Shown here in pieces: positions 15,841 through 24,273 of a stretch of DNA of 64,000 nt (within the stretch, counting starts at the first letter, position 1; each line of letters starts with the position of its first letter). This stretch comes from JAWLBY01 sp041687455 (GTDB taxonomy: Bacteria; Pseudomonadota; Gammaproteobacteria; Xanthomonadales; Xanthomonadaceae), in contig JAWLBY010000018.1 of assembly GCA_041687455.1 (NCBI GenBank), positions 17,532 to 81,531 of the forward strand, read 5' to 3'. The notes below the pieces were generated by a model, which saw only the letters and a list, made by a program, of their open reading frames with translations, was not told the origin of the DNA and searched no databases. Made by a program: the position numbers and the translations under genes.

Positions 15841-17247
15841 ATGCGCAAACAGAAGCGGATGCGGGTGCATATCCATGGTGCGGCCGGCGAGGTGACCGGA
15901 TCGCGGCACCTGCTCGAATTCGGCGACAAGCGCGTGCTGCTCGAGTGCGGCCTGTTCCAGGGCGGTCGCAGCGAGACCGCGCGCAACGCGGCCGGTTTCG
16001 GCTTCGACCCGCGCGAACTCGATGCGGTGGTGATCAGCCACGCCCACATCGACCATCTCGGCCGGTTGCCGCTGCTGGTCAAGCGCGGCTTCTCCGGTCC
16101 GGTCTACGCGACCCGCGCGACGGTCGACCTCGCGCGGATCATGCTCGAGGATTCCGCTTCGCTGGCGGCGGCCGACGCCGAGAAGGAGAACCGCGCGCGG
16201 CTTCGGCATGGCGATGCGCTGATCGAGCCGCTGTACACGCTGCGCGATGTGGTCGACACGCTGCGGCTGATGCAGCCACTCGAATACGGGCAGCGGCACG
16301 AGATCGTCGACGGGTTGACGCTGCGCTTCGAGGACGCCGGCCACATCATCGGCTCGGCGATCGTCGAGCTGGTCGGCGAGCAGGCCGGGCACCGGCGCAG
16401 ACTGGTCTTTTCCGGCGATCTCGGCGCGCGCGGCGCGCCGATCCTGCGCGACCCGACCATCATGCAGGAAGCCGACCTGGTGCTGATGGAGAGCACCTAC
16501 GGCGACCGCGATCATCGCAGCCGCGCCGATACCGTCCGCGAGATCGGCGATGTGCTCAGGCAGGCACGGCAGGATGGCGGCAACGTGCTGATCCCGGCGT
16601 TCGCGGTCGGCCGCAGCCAGGAACTGCTGTACTGGATGGCGCGGCATTTCGACGAGTGGGAGCTCGGCCACTGGCAGATATTCCTCGACTCGCCGATGGC
16701 GACCAAGGTCACCGAGCTGTACCGTCGGCATGCCGACCTGTTCGACGAGAAAGCGCGAGCGCTGGTCAACGACGGCGGCAATCCGTTCAAGATGCCGAAC
16801 CTGCGGCTGATCACCGACGTGCAGGATTCGATCGCGCTGAACCGCCGCGCCAGCGGCTGCATCATCATCGCCGGCTCCGGCATGTGCAACGGCGGTCGCA
16901 TCCGCCATCACCTGCGGCACAACCTGTGGCGCGAGAACTGCGACGTGATCTTCCCGGGCTTCCAGGCCCGCGGCACGCTCGGACGGCAACTGGTCGACGG
17001 CGCCGATTTCGTCAACATCTACGGCGAGCGGATCCGCGTGCGGGCACGCCGGCACACGATTGGTGGCCTGTCCGCGCATGCCGACCAGAGCGGTCTGTGC
17101 CGCTGGTACGGTCACTTCCACGGCCGTCCGCCGGTGGTGCTGGTGCATGGCGAGGAAAACGCACGCGAGGCGCTGGCCGAACGCCTGCGCAGCGAGTTCG
17201 GCGCGAAGGTCGGGCTCGGGCGGCTCGGCGGCGCGGTCGATGTCTGA
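15841..17247 (+). CDS. MBL-fold beta-CASP nuclease-like protein
   Basis: 468 residues. AGAGGA upstream favours the ATG at 15841 over the adjacent ATG at 15838. The metallo-beta-lactamase core shows HAHIDHLG (residues 67-74, HxHxDH) and FSGDLG. The beta-CASP insertion contains GNVLIPAFAVGRSQE and IIAGSGMCNGGRI, and the C-terminal RNA-metabolising part contains GGLSAHADQ and VLVHGEENA. This is the layout of the bacterial CPSF-73-like/YSH1-type proteins, predicted zinc-dependent RNA endo- or exonucleases. The substrate is unknown. The next gene starts 14 bp downstream and may be co-transcribed. Confidence 0.9.
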   Translation: MRKQKRMRVHIHGAAGEVTGSRHLLEFGDKRVLLECGLFQGGRSETARNAAGFGFDPRELDAVVISHAHIDHLGRLPLLVKRGFSGPVYATRATVDLARIMLEDSASLAAADAEKENRARLRHGDALIEPLYTLRDVVDTLRLMQPLEYGQRHEIVDGLTLRFEDAGHIIGSAIVELVGEQAGHRRRLVFSGDLGARGAPILRDPTIMQEADLVLMESTYGDRDHRSRADTVREIGDVLRQARQDGGNVLIPAFAVGRSQELLYWMARHFDEWELGHWQIFLDSPMATKVTELYRRHADLFDEKARALVNDGGNPFKMPNLRLITDVQDSIALNRRASGCIIIAGSGMCNGGRIRHHLRHNLWRENCDVIFPGFQARGTLGRQLVDGADFVNIYGERIRVRARRHTIGGLSAHADQSGLCRWYGHFHGRPPVVLVHGEENAREALAERLRSEFGAKVGLGRLGGAVDV

Positions 17248-17261
17248 GGTGCCGGCCGAGC

Positions 17262-18002
17262 ATGCCCGGCGCCGTCGCTGACCGATCGACGCGAGTTCCG
17301 GCCGAGCTGCACCGCAGGCAGGCCTGGCTGGCGCTCGCGATTGCGATCGCTGCCACCTTTGCGGTTCACCGCATTGCGTGGCTGCGCGAGCTCGGCCTGC
17401 CGCTGCTGCTCGCCTCGACTCTGGCGCACGAACTCGGCCATGGGCTGACCGCGATCGTGCTCGGCGGCGAGTTCGAGCGCTTGCTGCTGTGGTGGAACGG
17501 CTCCGGCGTGGCCGAGTATTCGGGCCGGTTCTCGCGGCTGTCGCTCGCGGCGATCTCGGCCGGCGGGTTGCTGGGACCGCCGATCGCCGCGTTCGGCCTG
17601 CTGCTGGCCGGTCGTCGCTCGGTCCACGCACATGTCGCGCTCGCGCTGCTGGCAGTGCTGCTCGCGCTGGCCGGCATCGTCTGGGCCGGCAATCTGCTCG
17701 CGATCGGCACCTGCCTGCTGTTCGCCGCGGTGCTCGGTCTGCTGGCGTGGAAGGCGTCGAAATGGCTGAGCCAGATCGTCTGCGTGTTCCTGGCCGTGCA
17801 GCTTGCACTGGCATCGTTCTCGCGCGGCGATTACCTGTTCACCGCGCAGGCGGTCACCGGACGCGGCGCGATGCCGTCGGACGTCGCCCAGATCGCCGCG
17901 GCGCTGTGGTTGCCGTACTGGTTCTGGGGCACGCTGATCGCGCTGCTGTCGCTCGGGCTGCTTGCGCTCGGCGCCTGGCGCTTCGCACGTTCGCTGGCCT
18001 GA
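17262..18002 (+). CDS. M50-like integral membrane zinc protease
   Basis: 246 residues with about seven hydrophobic segments. HELGHG (56-61) sits inside a membrane segment (LLASTLAHELGHGLTAIV), the hallmark of M50 intramembrane metalloproteases. The ATG at 17262 gives a short basic N-terminus followed by the first membrane helix. The family (M50B-like) includes regulators that cleave membrane-bound factors and others of unknown role. A partner Asp in an NxxPxxxLDG motif is not obvious, so activity is uncertain. It follows the beta-CASP gene and precedes a cytochrome gene. Confidence 0.8.
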   Translation: MPGAVADRSTRVPAELHRRQAWLALAIAIAATFAVHRIAWLRELGLPLLLASTLAHELGHGLTAIVLGGEFERLLLWWNGSGVAEYSGRFSRLSLAAISAGGLLGPPIAAFGLLLAGRRSVHAHVALALLAVLLALAGIVWAGNLLAIGTCLLFAAVLGLLAWKASKWLSQIVCVFLAVQLALASFSRGDYLFTAQAVTGRGAMPSDVAQIAAALWLPYWFWGTLIALLSLGLLALGAWRFARSLA

Positions 18003-18041
18003 TCGCTGCATGTCCGGTTCGAAACTTTCCGAGGACAACCG

Positions 18042-18626
18042 ATGAACAAACGCATCCGGATCCAGTCCATCGCGCCGGCGCTGCTCGCTGCGGCCATCGC
18101 GCCGCAGGCTGCGGCCGCCGACGAACTGCGCGACTGCATGGCCTGCCATGCGCCCGACAACCGGCAGGGCGAGGTGCCGGTCATCGAGGGCCAGCACGCC
18201 GAATACCTGAAGGCCCAACTGCAGCGTTTCCGCGATCGCCATCGGCAGGCCTTTCCGATGGATGCGCTGGCCCGCGGCCTCGACGATGCCGCGATCGAGC
18301 GGATCGCCGACGCGCTGTCGCAGCGCCCGTGGCGTTCGGCCGACGCGTCGCCGCCGGCCGATGCGGTTGCGGCCGGCGAGCGCCTGATCGAGCACTTCCA
18401 GTGCACCGCCTGCCACGGCGACGCGATGCGCGGTGGCGACGTGATCCCGCGGGTGGCCGGCCAGCAGCCGGGATATCTGGCGCGGCAGATTCACGCCTTC
18501 GTCGAGCACGGTCGCTACCACCCGCCGACCGGCACCGGCGCGCGGATGTATTCGATCGACGCCGACGAGGCCGCGGCGATCGGCGCCGCACTGCACGCGA
18601 TGGGCGAGCGGCCGGCGGTCGACTGA
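18042..18626 (+). CDS. Exported dihaem cytochrome c (c4-like)
   Basis: 194 residues with a signal peptide cleaved near QAAAA and GAGGA before the ATG. Two haem-binding motifs, CMACH (32-36) and CTACH (121-125), lie in two similar halves, each with a later Met that can serve as sixth ligand (FPMDAL, ARMYS). It is a periplasmic electron carrier of the c4/c553 kind. Neighbouring genes do not specify a donor or acceptor. Confidence 0.92.
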   Translation: MNKRIRIQSIAPALLAAAIAPQAAAADELRDCMACHAPDNRQGEVPVIEGQHAEYLKAQLQRFRDRHRQAFPMDALARGLDDAAIERIADALSQRPWRSADASPPADAVAAGERLIEHFQCTACHGDAMRGGDVIPRVAGQQPGYLARQIHAFVEHGRYHPPTGTGARMYSIDADEAAAIGAALHAMGERPAVD

Positions 18627-18660
18627 CGGTCTGCCGGCTGCCGCCGCGGATCGCCGCCGA

Positions 18661-19338
18661 TCAGCTCGCCGCGGATTCCGGACCCGGTTCGCCGGGCCGC
18701 CGGTACGGCATGCTGGCCGGTGCGACCGCGCCGCCGGAGATGATGAAGGCCATTGCCTGATCGACGGTCCAGTCGGTCGGGGTCAGCCGTTCGATCGGGA
18801 CCACTTCGAGGTAGCCGGAGGTCGGATTCGGCGTGGTCGGCACGTAGACGGCCGCCAGTTCGCGGCCGCTGCCTTCCTCCTGCAGCACCCGGGTCACGAA
18901 CCCGACCGCCTTCATGTCGCGGTGCGGAAAGTCGATCAGCACGACGCGCTGTGCGCCCTCCGGCTTGGTCTGCAGCACCGACAGCAGTTTCTTGGTCCCG
19001 CCGTAGATCGTCTGCACCAACGGAATCCGTTCGATCAGGCCATCGACCAGCGACAGCACGCGCTTGCCGACCACCCGGCTGGCCAGCCAGCCGAGCCCGT
19101 ACAGGAACGTCACCGTCAGCACGACCGCCAGCGTGAAGCGAACCCAGTCGATACCGAGCACGCCGCCGAGGCCCGGCAGCAGCCGGTCGGCCATCCGCGT
19201 CATCGCCGCGACCAGCGGCGCGCCGAGCTTGGACAACTGGCGCAGAGCGAATTCGAACACGATCCAGGTCAGCCACAGCGGGAACACCGTCAGCAGGCCG
19301 GTCAACAGGTAACGCTGGATATGCAGGGGCGGGCTCAT
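18661..19338 (-). CDS. DUF502 family membrane protein
   Basis: 225 residues. Two membrane helices lie in the N-terminal 90 residues (LLTGLLTVFPLWLTWIVF and a second near FTLAVVLTVTFLYGLGWLA). A soluble domain follows with IPLVQTIYGGTKKLL and VYVPTTPNPTSGYLEVVP, both hallmarks of DUF502. The function is unknown; homologues are common next to aspS or unrelated genes. It converges with the cytochrome gene across 34 bp. Confidence 0.92.
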   Translation of the reverse strand: MSPPLHIQRYLLTGLLTVFPLWLTWIVFEFALRQLSKLGAPLVAAMTRMADRLLPGLGGVLGIDWVRFTLAVVLTVTFLYGLGWLASRVVGKRVLSLVDGLIERIPLVQTIYGGTKKLLSVLQTKPEGAQRVVLIDFPHRDMKAVGFVTRVLQEEGSGRELAAVYVPTTPNPTSGYLEVVPIERLTPTDWTVDQAMAFIISGGAVAPASMPYRRPGEPGPESAAS

Positions 19339-19508
19339 GGGCGCATTCTACGGGGCCGGCGCCGCGGCTACCGTGGGTGGCGCCGGCAATCTTGCCGTAC
19401 GGGCTGGTTGTTCGGCGCGTGTTGCCCGCTCGCCGAAGCAACTTCCGAGTGGACCAGGCGTCGGTGGCGCCGGCATGCTGAGACCTCGCGATTCACCCCG
19501 GAGTCCCG

Positions 19509-20549
19509 ATGCCCCCACTGATTCTCCTGCTATTGCTGCTGCCGGGCGCGCTGTCTGCCGCCGATCGCGACTGCGGCCGCCTGCTGGTCAGCGGATACCG
19601 GTCGACCGTGCATGTCTACGACGGCTGCAGCGGCCGGCCGCTCGGCGAGCTGGCCCCGCGTGCCGAGCTGACCGGCGCCCAGGCGCTGCGTCTGCATGAC
19701 GGTCTGATCTACGCGATCGCCGAGAACCGCGGCGAGGTCCGGCGCTATCGGGCCGACACGCTGGCGTTCGTTGACGTGTTCGTGACGCTGCCTGCGAGCG
19801 AGGGCATCACCGGGCTCGACTTCGGTCCGGACGGCACGCTGTATGTCGGCGCTTACGGCACTCACTCGGTGCAGCGTTTCGACGGTCGCACCGGAGCCCC
19901 CCTCGGGCTGGCCTTCGCGGCTGGCGCCGGCGGGCTGGCGGGGCCGGACAACGGCCTCGCGTTCGGCCCCGACGGCAAGCTGTACGTGCCCGGTTACGAC
20001 AGCGACAGCGTCGTCCGCTGGGATCCGGCCAGCGATCGGGTCGAGCAGTTCGTCGCACCGCGCAGCGGTCGCCTGCGCAGCGCGCGAGGCCTGCTGTTCG
20101 AAGCCGGCGGGTCCGTGCTGGTCAGCAGCGAACGTTCCGACGCGCTGCTGCGCTTTGCCGCCGACGGCAGCTTCGAGCGCGAGTTCGCACGGCTGCCGGC
20201 CGGCTTCAATCCGACCGGAGTGGGCCATGGCGCCGACGGCAGCCTGCTGGTCACCGGCAGCGGCGACCGGGTGCTGCGGCTTGATCCGGTCAGCGGCGCA
20301 GTGCTTGGCGAGCTGGTCGGGTCCGACAACGGCGGACTGAGCGGAGCCACTTACCTGCTGTACCTGCCGCCTCGGCCGGAGCCGCCCGAGCCGCCGCTGA
20401 GTCAGCCGCGCGGGGCGGCGGCGATTCGCCAGGCGGTCGGCACGGTCGCCAGCAGCAGCGCCGCGACCGCGGCCAGCGCCGCAGTCGGACCGCCGAGCCA
20501 GGCGGCAGCCGCCGCCAATACCGGCCCGGACGCCCGCAGCAGGCCCTGA
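19509..20549 (+). CDS. Secreted NHL/SMP-30-like beta-propeller protein
   Basis: 346 residues with a signal peptide (MPPLILLLLLLPGALSAA) and GGAG five bases before the ATG. Repeats such as GLDFGPDGTLYVGAYG, GLAFGPDGKLYVPGYD and GVGHGADGSLLVTGSG are propeller blades. No catalytic residues are evident. The last 50 residues (from about PPRPEPPEPPLSQ) are an Ala/Ser/Pro-rich tail with no propeller character, encoded opposite the 3' end of the MFS gene. The natural end may once have been near 20400, with stop-codon loss extending it by 148 bp. Confidence 0.8.
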   Translation: MPPLILLLLLLPGALSAADRDCGRLLVSGYRSTVHVYDGCSGRPLGELAPRAELTGAQALRLHDGLIYAIAENRGEVRRYRADTLAFVDVFVTLPASEGITGLDFGPDGTLYVGAYGTHSVQRFDGRTGAPLGLAFAAGAGGLAGPDNGLAFGPDGKLYVPGYDSDSVVRWDPASDRVEQFVAPRSGRLRSARGLLFEAGGSVLVSSERSDALLRFAADGSFEREFARLPAGFNPTGVGHGADGSLLVTGSGDRVLRLDPVSGAVLGELVGSDNGGLSGATYLLYLPPRPEPPEPPLSQPRGAAAIRQAVGTVASSSAATAASAAVGPPSQAAAAANTGPDARSRP

Positions 20550-21571
20550 ACGCGGGCGATCTCGCCATTCCAGCGGCCGGCCTCGGCGCGGCCGTACAGC
20601 GCATCGACCAGCCACGGCCGGACCAGCGTCTGCAGGCCGGCGCCCAGTCCGAACAGCGCAACGCCGAGCGCGGTGCCGGTCGCCGACGGCGTCACCACGA
20701 CGCCGATCAGTCCCGCCGCCTGCAGCGCGACTGGCGCAACCTGCAGCGCCGATCCCAGCCGCGGCAACTCGCGCCGCAGCAGCCAGATCCGGCCCGGAAG
20801 CTGGGCGATGCCGAACATGCCGAGGGCGACAGCGGCGATTGCGGCGGATTCGCCGCGCTCGACCAGCAGCGGGATCAGCAGCGTCGTCAGTGCCATCGCG
20901 GCGAACGTGCCGGTACCGAAGATCAGCGCCAGCCGGCCGAGCTGGGGCGGCCAGCGGGCGGCGGCCACCGCGGTCGCCGGGCGAGCGACCGGCGGACGCG
21001 ACGCGAGCACCGGCAGCACGCCGCGTTCCAGCATCACGGCGGTCGCGACGACCGCCGCCGCGCACGCGCCTACCGCACTGCGCCAGCCGGCATGCTCGAC
21101 GGCCAGCGCCAGCAGCGGCAGGCTGGCGCTGCTGGCGAGGCCGCCGAGCACGGTGACCGCAGCCAGTGCGCGGACCCGGGTCGCGGCATCGTCGAACGAC
21201 CTCGCGACCAGCACGAACGCCGGTTCGTACAGCAGCGTCGCCATCGCCAGCCCGATCAGCAGCCAGCCGGCATAGAGGCCGAACGGTTCGGTCGCGATGC
21301 CGACCAGCGCCAGGCCGCCGAGTGCGCAGCCGATACCGCCGCGGACCAGCAGCGCGGCGTGGCCGGCGTCGGCCCAGCGGCCGACCGCCGGGGCGACGCC
21401 GGCCGTCGCCAGCAGTGCCAGCGAGAACGCGCCGGCCACCGCGGTGCGCGACATCCCGAGTTCGCGCTCGATCGGCAGCAGCAGCACCGCAAAGCTGTAG
21501 TACAGCACGCCCCACAGCAGGCATTGGCTGGCGCCGAGCAGCCAGACCGCGCGGCGTTGTCGCGCACCCAC
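20402..21571 (-). CDS. MFS transporter, last gene of the MarR/ArsN1 operon
   Basis: 389 residues and about twelve hydrophobic segments; loop 2-3 reads GRWADAGHAALL, as in MFS carriers. It starts with GTG, only 3 bp after the stop of the flavoprotein gene, so translation is probably coupled. Position suggests export of the compound handled by the operon, by analogy with MFS carriers that accompany organoarsenical resistance genes. The transported substrate cannot be read from sequence. Its 3' end overlaps the convergent propeller gene by 148 bp. Confidence 0.88.
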   Translation of the reverse strand: MGARQRRAVWLLGASQCLLWGVLYYSFAVLLLPIERELGMSRTAVAGAFSLALLATAGVAPAVGRWADAGHAALLVRGGIGCALGGLALVGIATEPFGLYAGWLLIGLAMATLLYEPAFVLVARSFDDAATRVRALAAVTVLGGLASSASLPLLALAVEHAGWRSAVGACAAAVVATAVMLERGVLPVLASRPPVARPATAVAAARWPPQLGRLALIFGTGTFAAMALTTLLIPLLVERGESAAIAAVALGMFGIAQLPGRIWLLRRELPRLGSALQVAPVALQAAGLIGVVVTPSATGTALGVALFGLGAGLQTLVRPWLVDALYGRAEAGRWNGEIARVQGLLRASGPVLAAAAAWLGGPTAALAAVAALLLATVPTAWRIAAAPRG

Positions 21572-21574
21572 CGT

Positions 21575-23008
21575 TCAGCCGCAGCAGGTGGCGGTCGGCC
21601 GGGCGGTTGGCGCCGGGGCGCTGCCGCAACGCGAACCGGCATCGCTGCTGCAGGCCGCTGGCGCCGCCGGCGGGGCAGGGCAGCATCCGGCCAGCGCGGT
21701 CGGCGCGGCGTTTGTCGCCGCCAGCGGCTGCTCGGCCGTGCAACACGCTGCCGCCGGTTGCCCGTCGTCGAACTGCGTGATGCAGACGCCGGTCTCCGGC
21801 AGGGTGAGTTCGACCCGTCGCGCGGCGTCCCAGTCGCCGGCCAGCGCCGCGACGACCGAGCGCACCTGCTCGTAGCCGGTCAGCAGCAGGAAGGTCGGTG
21901 CGCGGCCGTAGCTCTTCATGCCGACGATGTAGACGCCGGCGTCCGGGTGGGCGAGTTCGACCGCGCCGTGCGGACGGACGCTGCCGCAACTGTGCAGGTT
22001 GGGATCGATCAGCGGCGCCAGTGCAACCGGCGCCTCGGTGCCGGCGTCGAGCGCGATCCGCAGTTCCGACAGCAGCGACGTATCCGGCCGGAACCCGGTG
22101 GTCGCGACGACTTCGTCGACCGGCGCCAGCGTGCGGCCATCGCCGTGCGCGACGATGCCATCGGCGGTCGGTTCGAGGCGTTCGAGGTGGAAGCCGGTCG
22201 CGACCTGCAGCGCGCCGCGCTCGACCAGCCGGCCGATCGTGAGACCGAGCCGGCCGCGTTCCTGCAACTGGTCGTGCTCGCCGCCGCCCAGAACGCGGGC
22301 GATCGATTCGCGGCGCAATGCCCACTGGATGGTCGTGCCGGGCGCCTGCTCGGCCAGTTGCGCGAGATCGTTCAGCACGTTGAAGGCCGAGTGGCCGCTG
22401 CCGACCACCAGCACCCGCCGGCCGGCATAGCGCTGGCGCTGATTGCCCAGCACATCCGGCATGCCGTAGAAGATCCGCGACTGCAGCGCGCGTTCGCCGA
22501 GCGCCGGAAGGCCGGAGGCGCCGAGCGGATTGGGCGTGTCGATCGTGCCGGACGCGTCGATGACGCCGCGCGCCAGCAGTTCGCGCTCGCCATCGGCATC
22601 TTCGACCCGGACCACGAACGGCGCATCGTCCCGCCCGGCATTCTTCATCCGGTCGCGACGCAACCGACTGACCGCGATCACCCGCGTGGCAACGCGCAGG
22701 TGTGGCGCGATCTCCGGCAGCGCCGCCAGCGGCAGCAGGTAACGATCGACGACTTCGCCGCCGGTCGGGAACGCGGCCGGATCCGGAGCGTTCCAGCCGT
22801 GCCGCTGCAGCAGCGCGCCGGCTTCGCGGTCGATCGTGAACTCCCATGGCGAGAACATCCGGACGTGCGCCCATTGCCGCATGCCGGCGCCGACCGAACT
22901 GCCGGCTTCGAGTACCAGCGGTGTGAGACCGCGCGCCAGCAGATGGGCCGCGGCGGCGAGGCCGACCGGGCCGGCGCCGATCACGATGACAGGCAGTGCA
23001 GTGTTCAT
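21575..23008 (-). CDS. FAD-dependent monooxygenase, ArsO-like, with cysteine-rich tail
   Basis: 477 residues; AGGAG nine bases upstream selects the ATG at 23008. The FAD-binding GAGPVG motif is at 11-16 and the second dinucleotide motif VLVVGSGHSAFN lies mid-protein, followed by ATTGFRPD near the second Rossmann end. This is the flavin monooxygenase group found in arsenic islands (ArsO-like). After a segment conserved in the family (SYGRAPTFLLLTGYEQVRS) comes an unusual tail with nine Cys in about the last 70 residues, including CC, GCC and a terminal TCCG. Such a tail suggests binding of a thiophilic metalloid such as trivalent arsenic (inference). The product of arsN1 lies 14 bp upstream. 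Confidence 0.85.
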   Translation of the reverse strand: MNTALPVIVIGAGPVGLAAAAHLLARGLTPLVLEAGSSVGAGMRQWAHVRMFSPWEFTIDREAGALLQRHGWNAPDPAAFPTGGEVVDRYLLPLAALPEIAPHLRVATRVIAVSRLRRDRMKNAGRDDAPFVVRVEDADGERELLARGVIDASGTIDTPNPLGASGLPALGERALQSRIFYGMPDVLGNQRQRYAGRRVLVVGSGHSAFNVLNDLAQLAEQAPGTTIQWALRRESIARVLGGGEHDQLQERGRLGLTIGRLVERGALQVATGFHLERLEPTADGIVAHGDGRTLAPVDEVVATTGFRPDTSLLSELRIALDAGTEAPVALAPLIDPNLHSCGSVRPHGAVELAHPDAGVYIVGMKSYGRAPTFLLLTGYEQVRSVVAALAGDWDAARRVELTLPETGVCITQFDDGQPAAACCTAEQPLAATNAAPTALAGCCPAPPAAPAACSSDAGSRCGSAPAPTARPTATCCG

Positions 23009-23022
23009 TACGCAGGTCTCCT

Positions 23023-23562
23023 TCATGCGTACGGGGTGATGGCGTCCGACGCCGCGGCGCCGGACAGGTTCTGCTCGATCAGCCGTTCGACGATCACGAC
23101 GTCGAGCCAGCGGCCATCGAGCTGGCCGTGTTTCTCGTAGACACCGACTTCGCGGAAGCCGACCGAACGGCACAGCGCACGGCTGGCCTGGTTGAACGGA
23201 AAGATGCGCGACACCAGCTTGTGGAAGCCGCGCTCCGCGGCCGCGTCGACCAGCGCCTGCAGCAGCACCTTGCCGACACCGTGGCCGCGCGCAGCGGCGT
23301 CGATGTAGATCGAGAACTCGGCGATGCCGGCGTAGCAGGCCCGCGGCCGATAGGCGCCGAGGCCGGCCCAGCCGAGCACCTGCCGGTCGCGTACGGCGAC
23401 CAGCAGCGGATAGCGGGTGCTGTCCGACAGTCGCAGCAGCATGTCCTGCGTCGAGCGCGGTGCGGTTTCGAACGTCGCCCCGCGTTCGTCGATGCCGCGG
23501 TTGTAGATCGCGGCGATCGCGGCGGCGTCGGCATCAGTGGCGGGGCGGATCTCGATGCTCAT
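23023..23562 (-). CDS. arsN1: ArsN1-type GNAT N-acetyltransferase
   Basis: 179 residues, starting MSIEIRPATDADA with AGG seven bases upstream. It is a single GNAT domain: the acetyl-CoA loop is RGHGVGKVLL, and it has the features of the phosphinothricin/arsinothricin acetyltransferases (IYNRGIDERGATFET, YRPRACYAGIAEFSIYID, KLVSRIFPFNQASRALC, HGQLDGRWLDVVIVE). Known ArsN1 enzymes acetylate the alpha-amino group of arsinothricin; close relatives (PAT/Bar) act on phosphinothricin. The surrounding MarR, ArsO-like and MFS genes favour the arsenical. It follows the marR gene by 61 bp. Confidence 0.87.
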   Translation of the reverse strand: MSIEIRPATDADAAAIAAIYNRGIDERGATFETAPRSTQDMLLRLSDSTRYPLLVAVRDRQVLGWAGLGAYRPRACYAGIAEFSIYIDAAARGHGVGKVLLQALVDAAAERGFHKLVSRIFPFNQASRALCRSVGFREVGVYEKHGQLDGRWLDVVIVERLIEQNLSGAAASDAITPYA

Positions 23563-23623
23563 GTTGTTACCTGCAACCAACTGGGTGAAAGACGCGCCGG
23601 TCCGAAGCCGAACCGGCGTGTTG

Positions 23624-24166
23624 TTACCGGCAGCCTCCGCCGGCGGGAGTGCAGACCGGCGCACAGCCGCTGCCGGTCACGAAGCGTTGCCGGGCGGCCT
23701 GGGTCAGCCGCTGCAGCAGCTCGGTGGCACCCGCCCGGATCTCCGGAGCCAGGCCAACGAGCAGGTCCATCTGCTGTTCGATCAGCTCGTCGTTGATCCG
23801 GTCGAACAGCGCGCGGCCGGACTTCGTCACCGACAGCGACAGTGCCCGTGCATCGTCCGGGTCGGCACGGCGGGCGACATAACCCTTGCGCACCAGCGCA
23901 TCGACCACGCGGGTAGTGGTGCTCTTGTCGAGCATCAGCGCATCGGCCAGCGCCTGGCTGCGCAGCGGCCCACGCTCGACCAGCATCTCCAGCGCGTGAC
24001 ACTGCGTTACCGAGATGTCGTGGCAGCAGATCCGGTCGCGATCCCGAAACTGATACAGCCGGACCAGCGCCGACACCGCCGCATGCAGTGCTTCGGCGTC
24101 ACGCCGGAGTGCATCGCGCCCGGGGCTGCCTGCCGTGGACTCTGATTGACGGGAATTGGGTTGCAT
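23624..24166 (-). CDS. MarR-family regulator with metal-sensor-like cysteines
   Basis: 180 residues from the ATG at 24166. The winged helix shows SQALADALMLDKSTTTRVVDALV as recognition region (residues about 70-95) and ADPDDARALSLSVT as wing. Cys47, Cys48 and Cys56 lie in the first helices (RICCHDISVTQC) and Cys168, Cys172 and Cys179 in a Gly/Pro-rich tail (GCAPVCTPAGGGC). Paired thiols in these places could sense arsenite or organoarsenical, or oxidation (inference). It heads the operon and probably represses it. A longer reading to 24301 exists but lacks family similarity upstream of the chosen start. Confidence 0.85.
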   Translation of the reverse strand: MQPNSRQSESTAGSPGRDALRRDAEALHAAVSALVRLYQFRDRDRICCHDISVTQCHALEMLVERGPLRSQALADALMLDKSTTTRVVDALVRKGYVARRADPDDARALSLSVTKSGRALFDRINDELIEQQMDLLVGLAPEIRAGATELLQRLTQAARQRFVTGSGCAPVCTPAGGGCR

Positions 24167-24202
24167 GTGCCAACTATATTCCCGGGTCGGCCAGGGATGC
24201 AA
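24161..24202 (-). promoter_or_regulatory. Candidate promoter and operator of the marR-arsN1 operon
   Basis: On the minus strand TTGCAT (24202-24197), 18-bp spacer, TATAGT (24178-24173) resembles a sigma-70 promoter. The expected start falls on or within a base of the ATG at 24166, so the mRNA could be leaderless. The dyad GTTG-N7-CAAC (24160-24174) overlaps the start codon and could be the MarR operator. Both elements are short. Confidence 0.4.
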
Positions 24203-24273
24203 GCGGGTGCCAGGCACACCGGTCGGATTGCCAGCGTCGCGCCACTGCGCGAGGCTTGGCCGACCTGCTACCG

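Noticed and set aside
19530..22874. 1114-residue minus-strand frame
   Set aside because: It spans the propeller, MFS and flavoprotein genes in the wrong frame and is Arg/Ala-rich.
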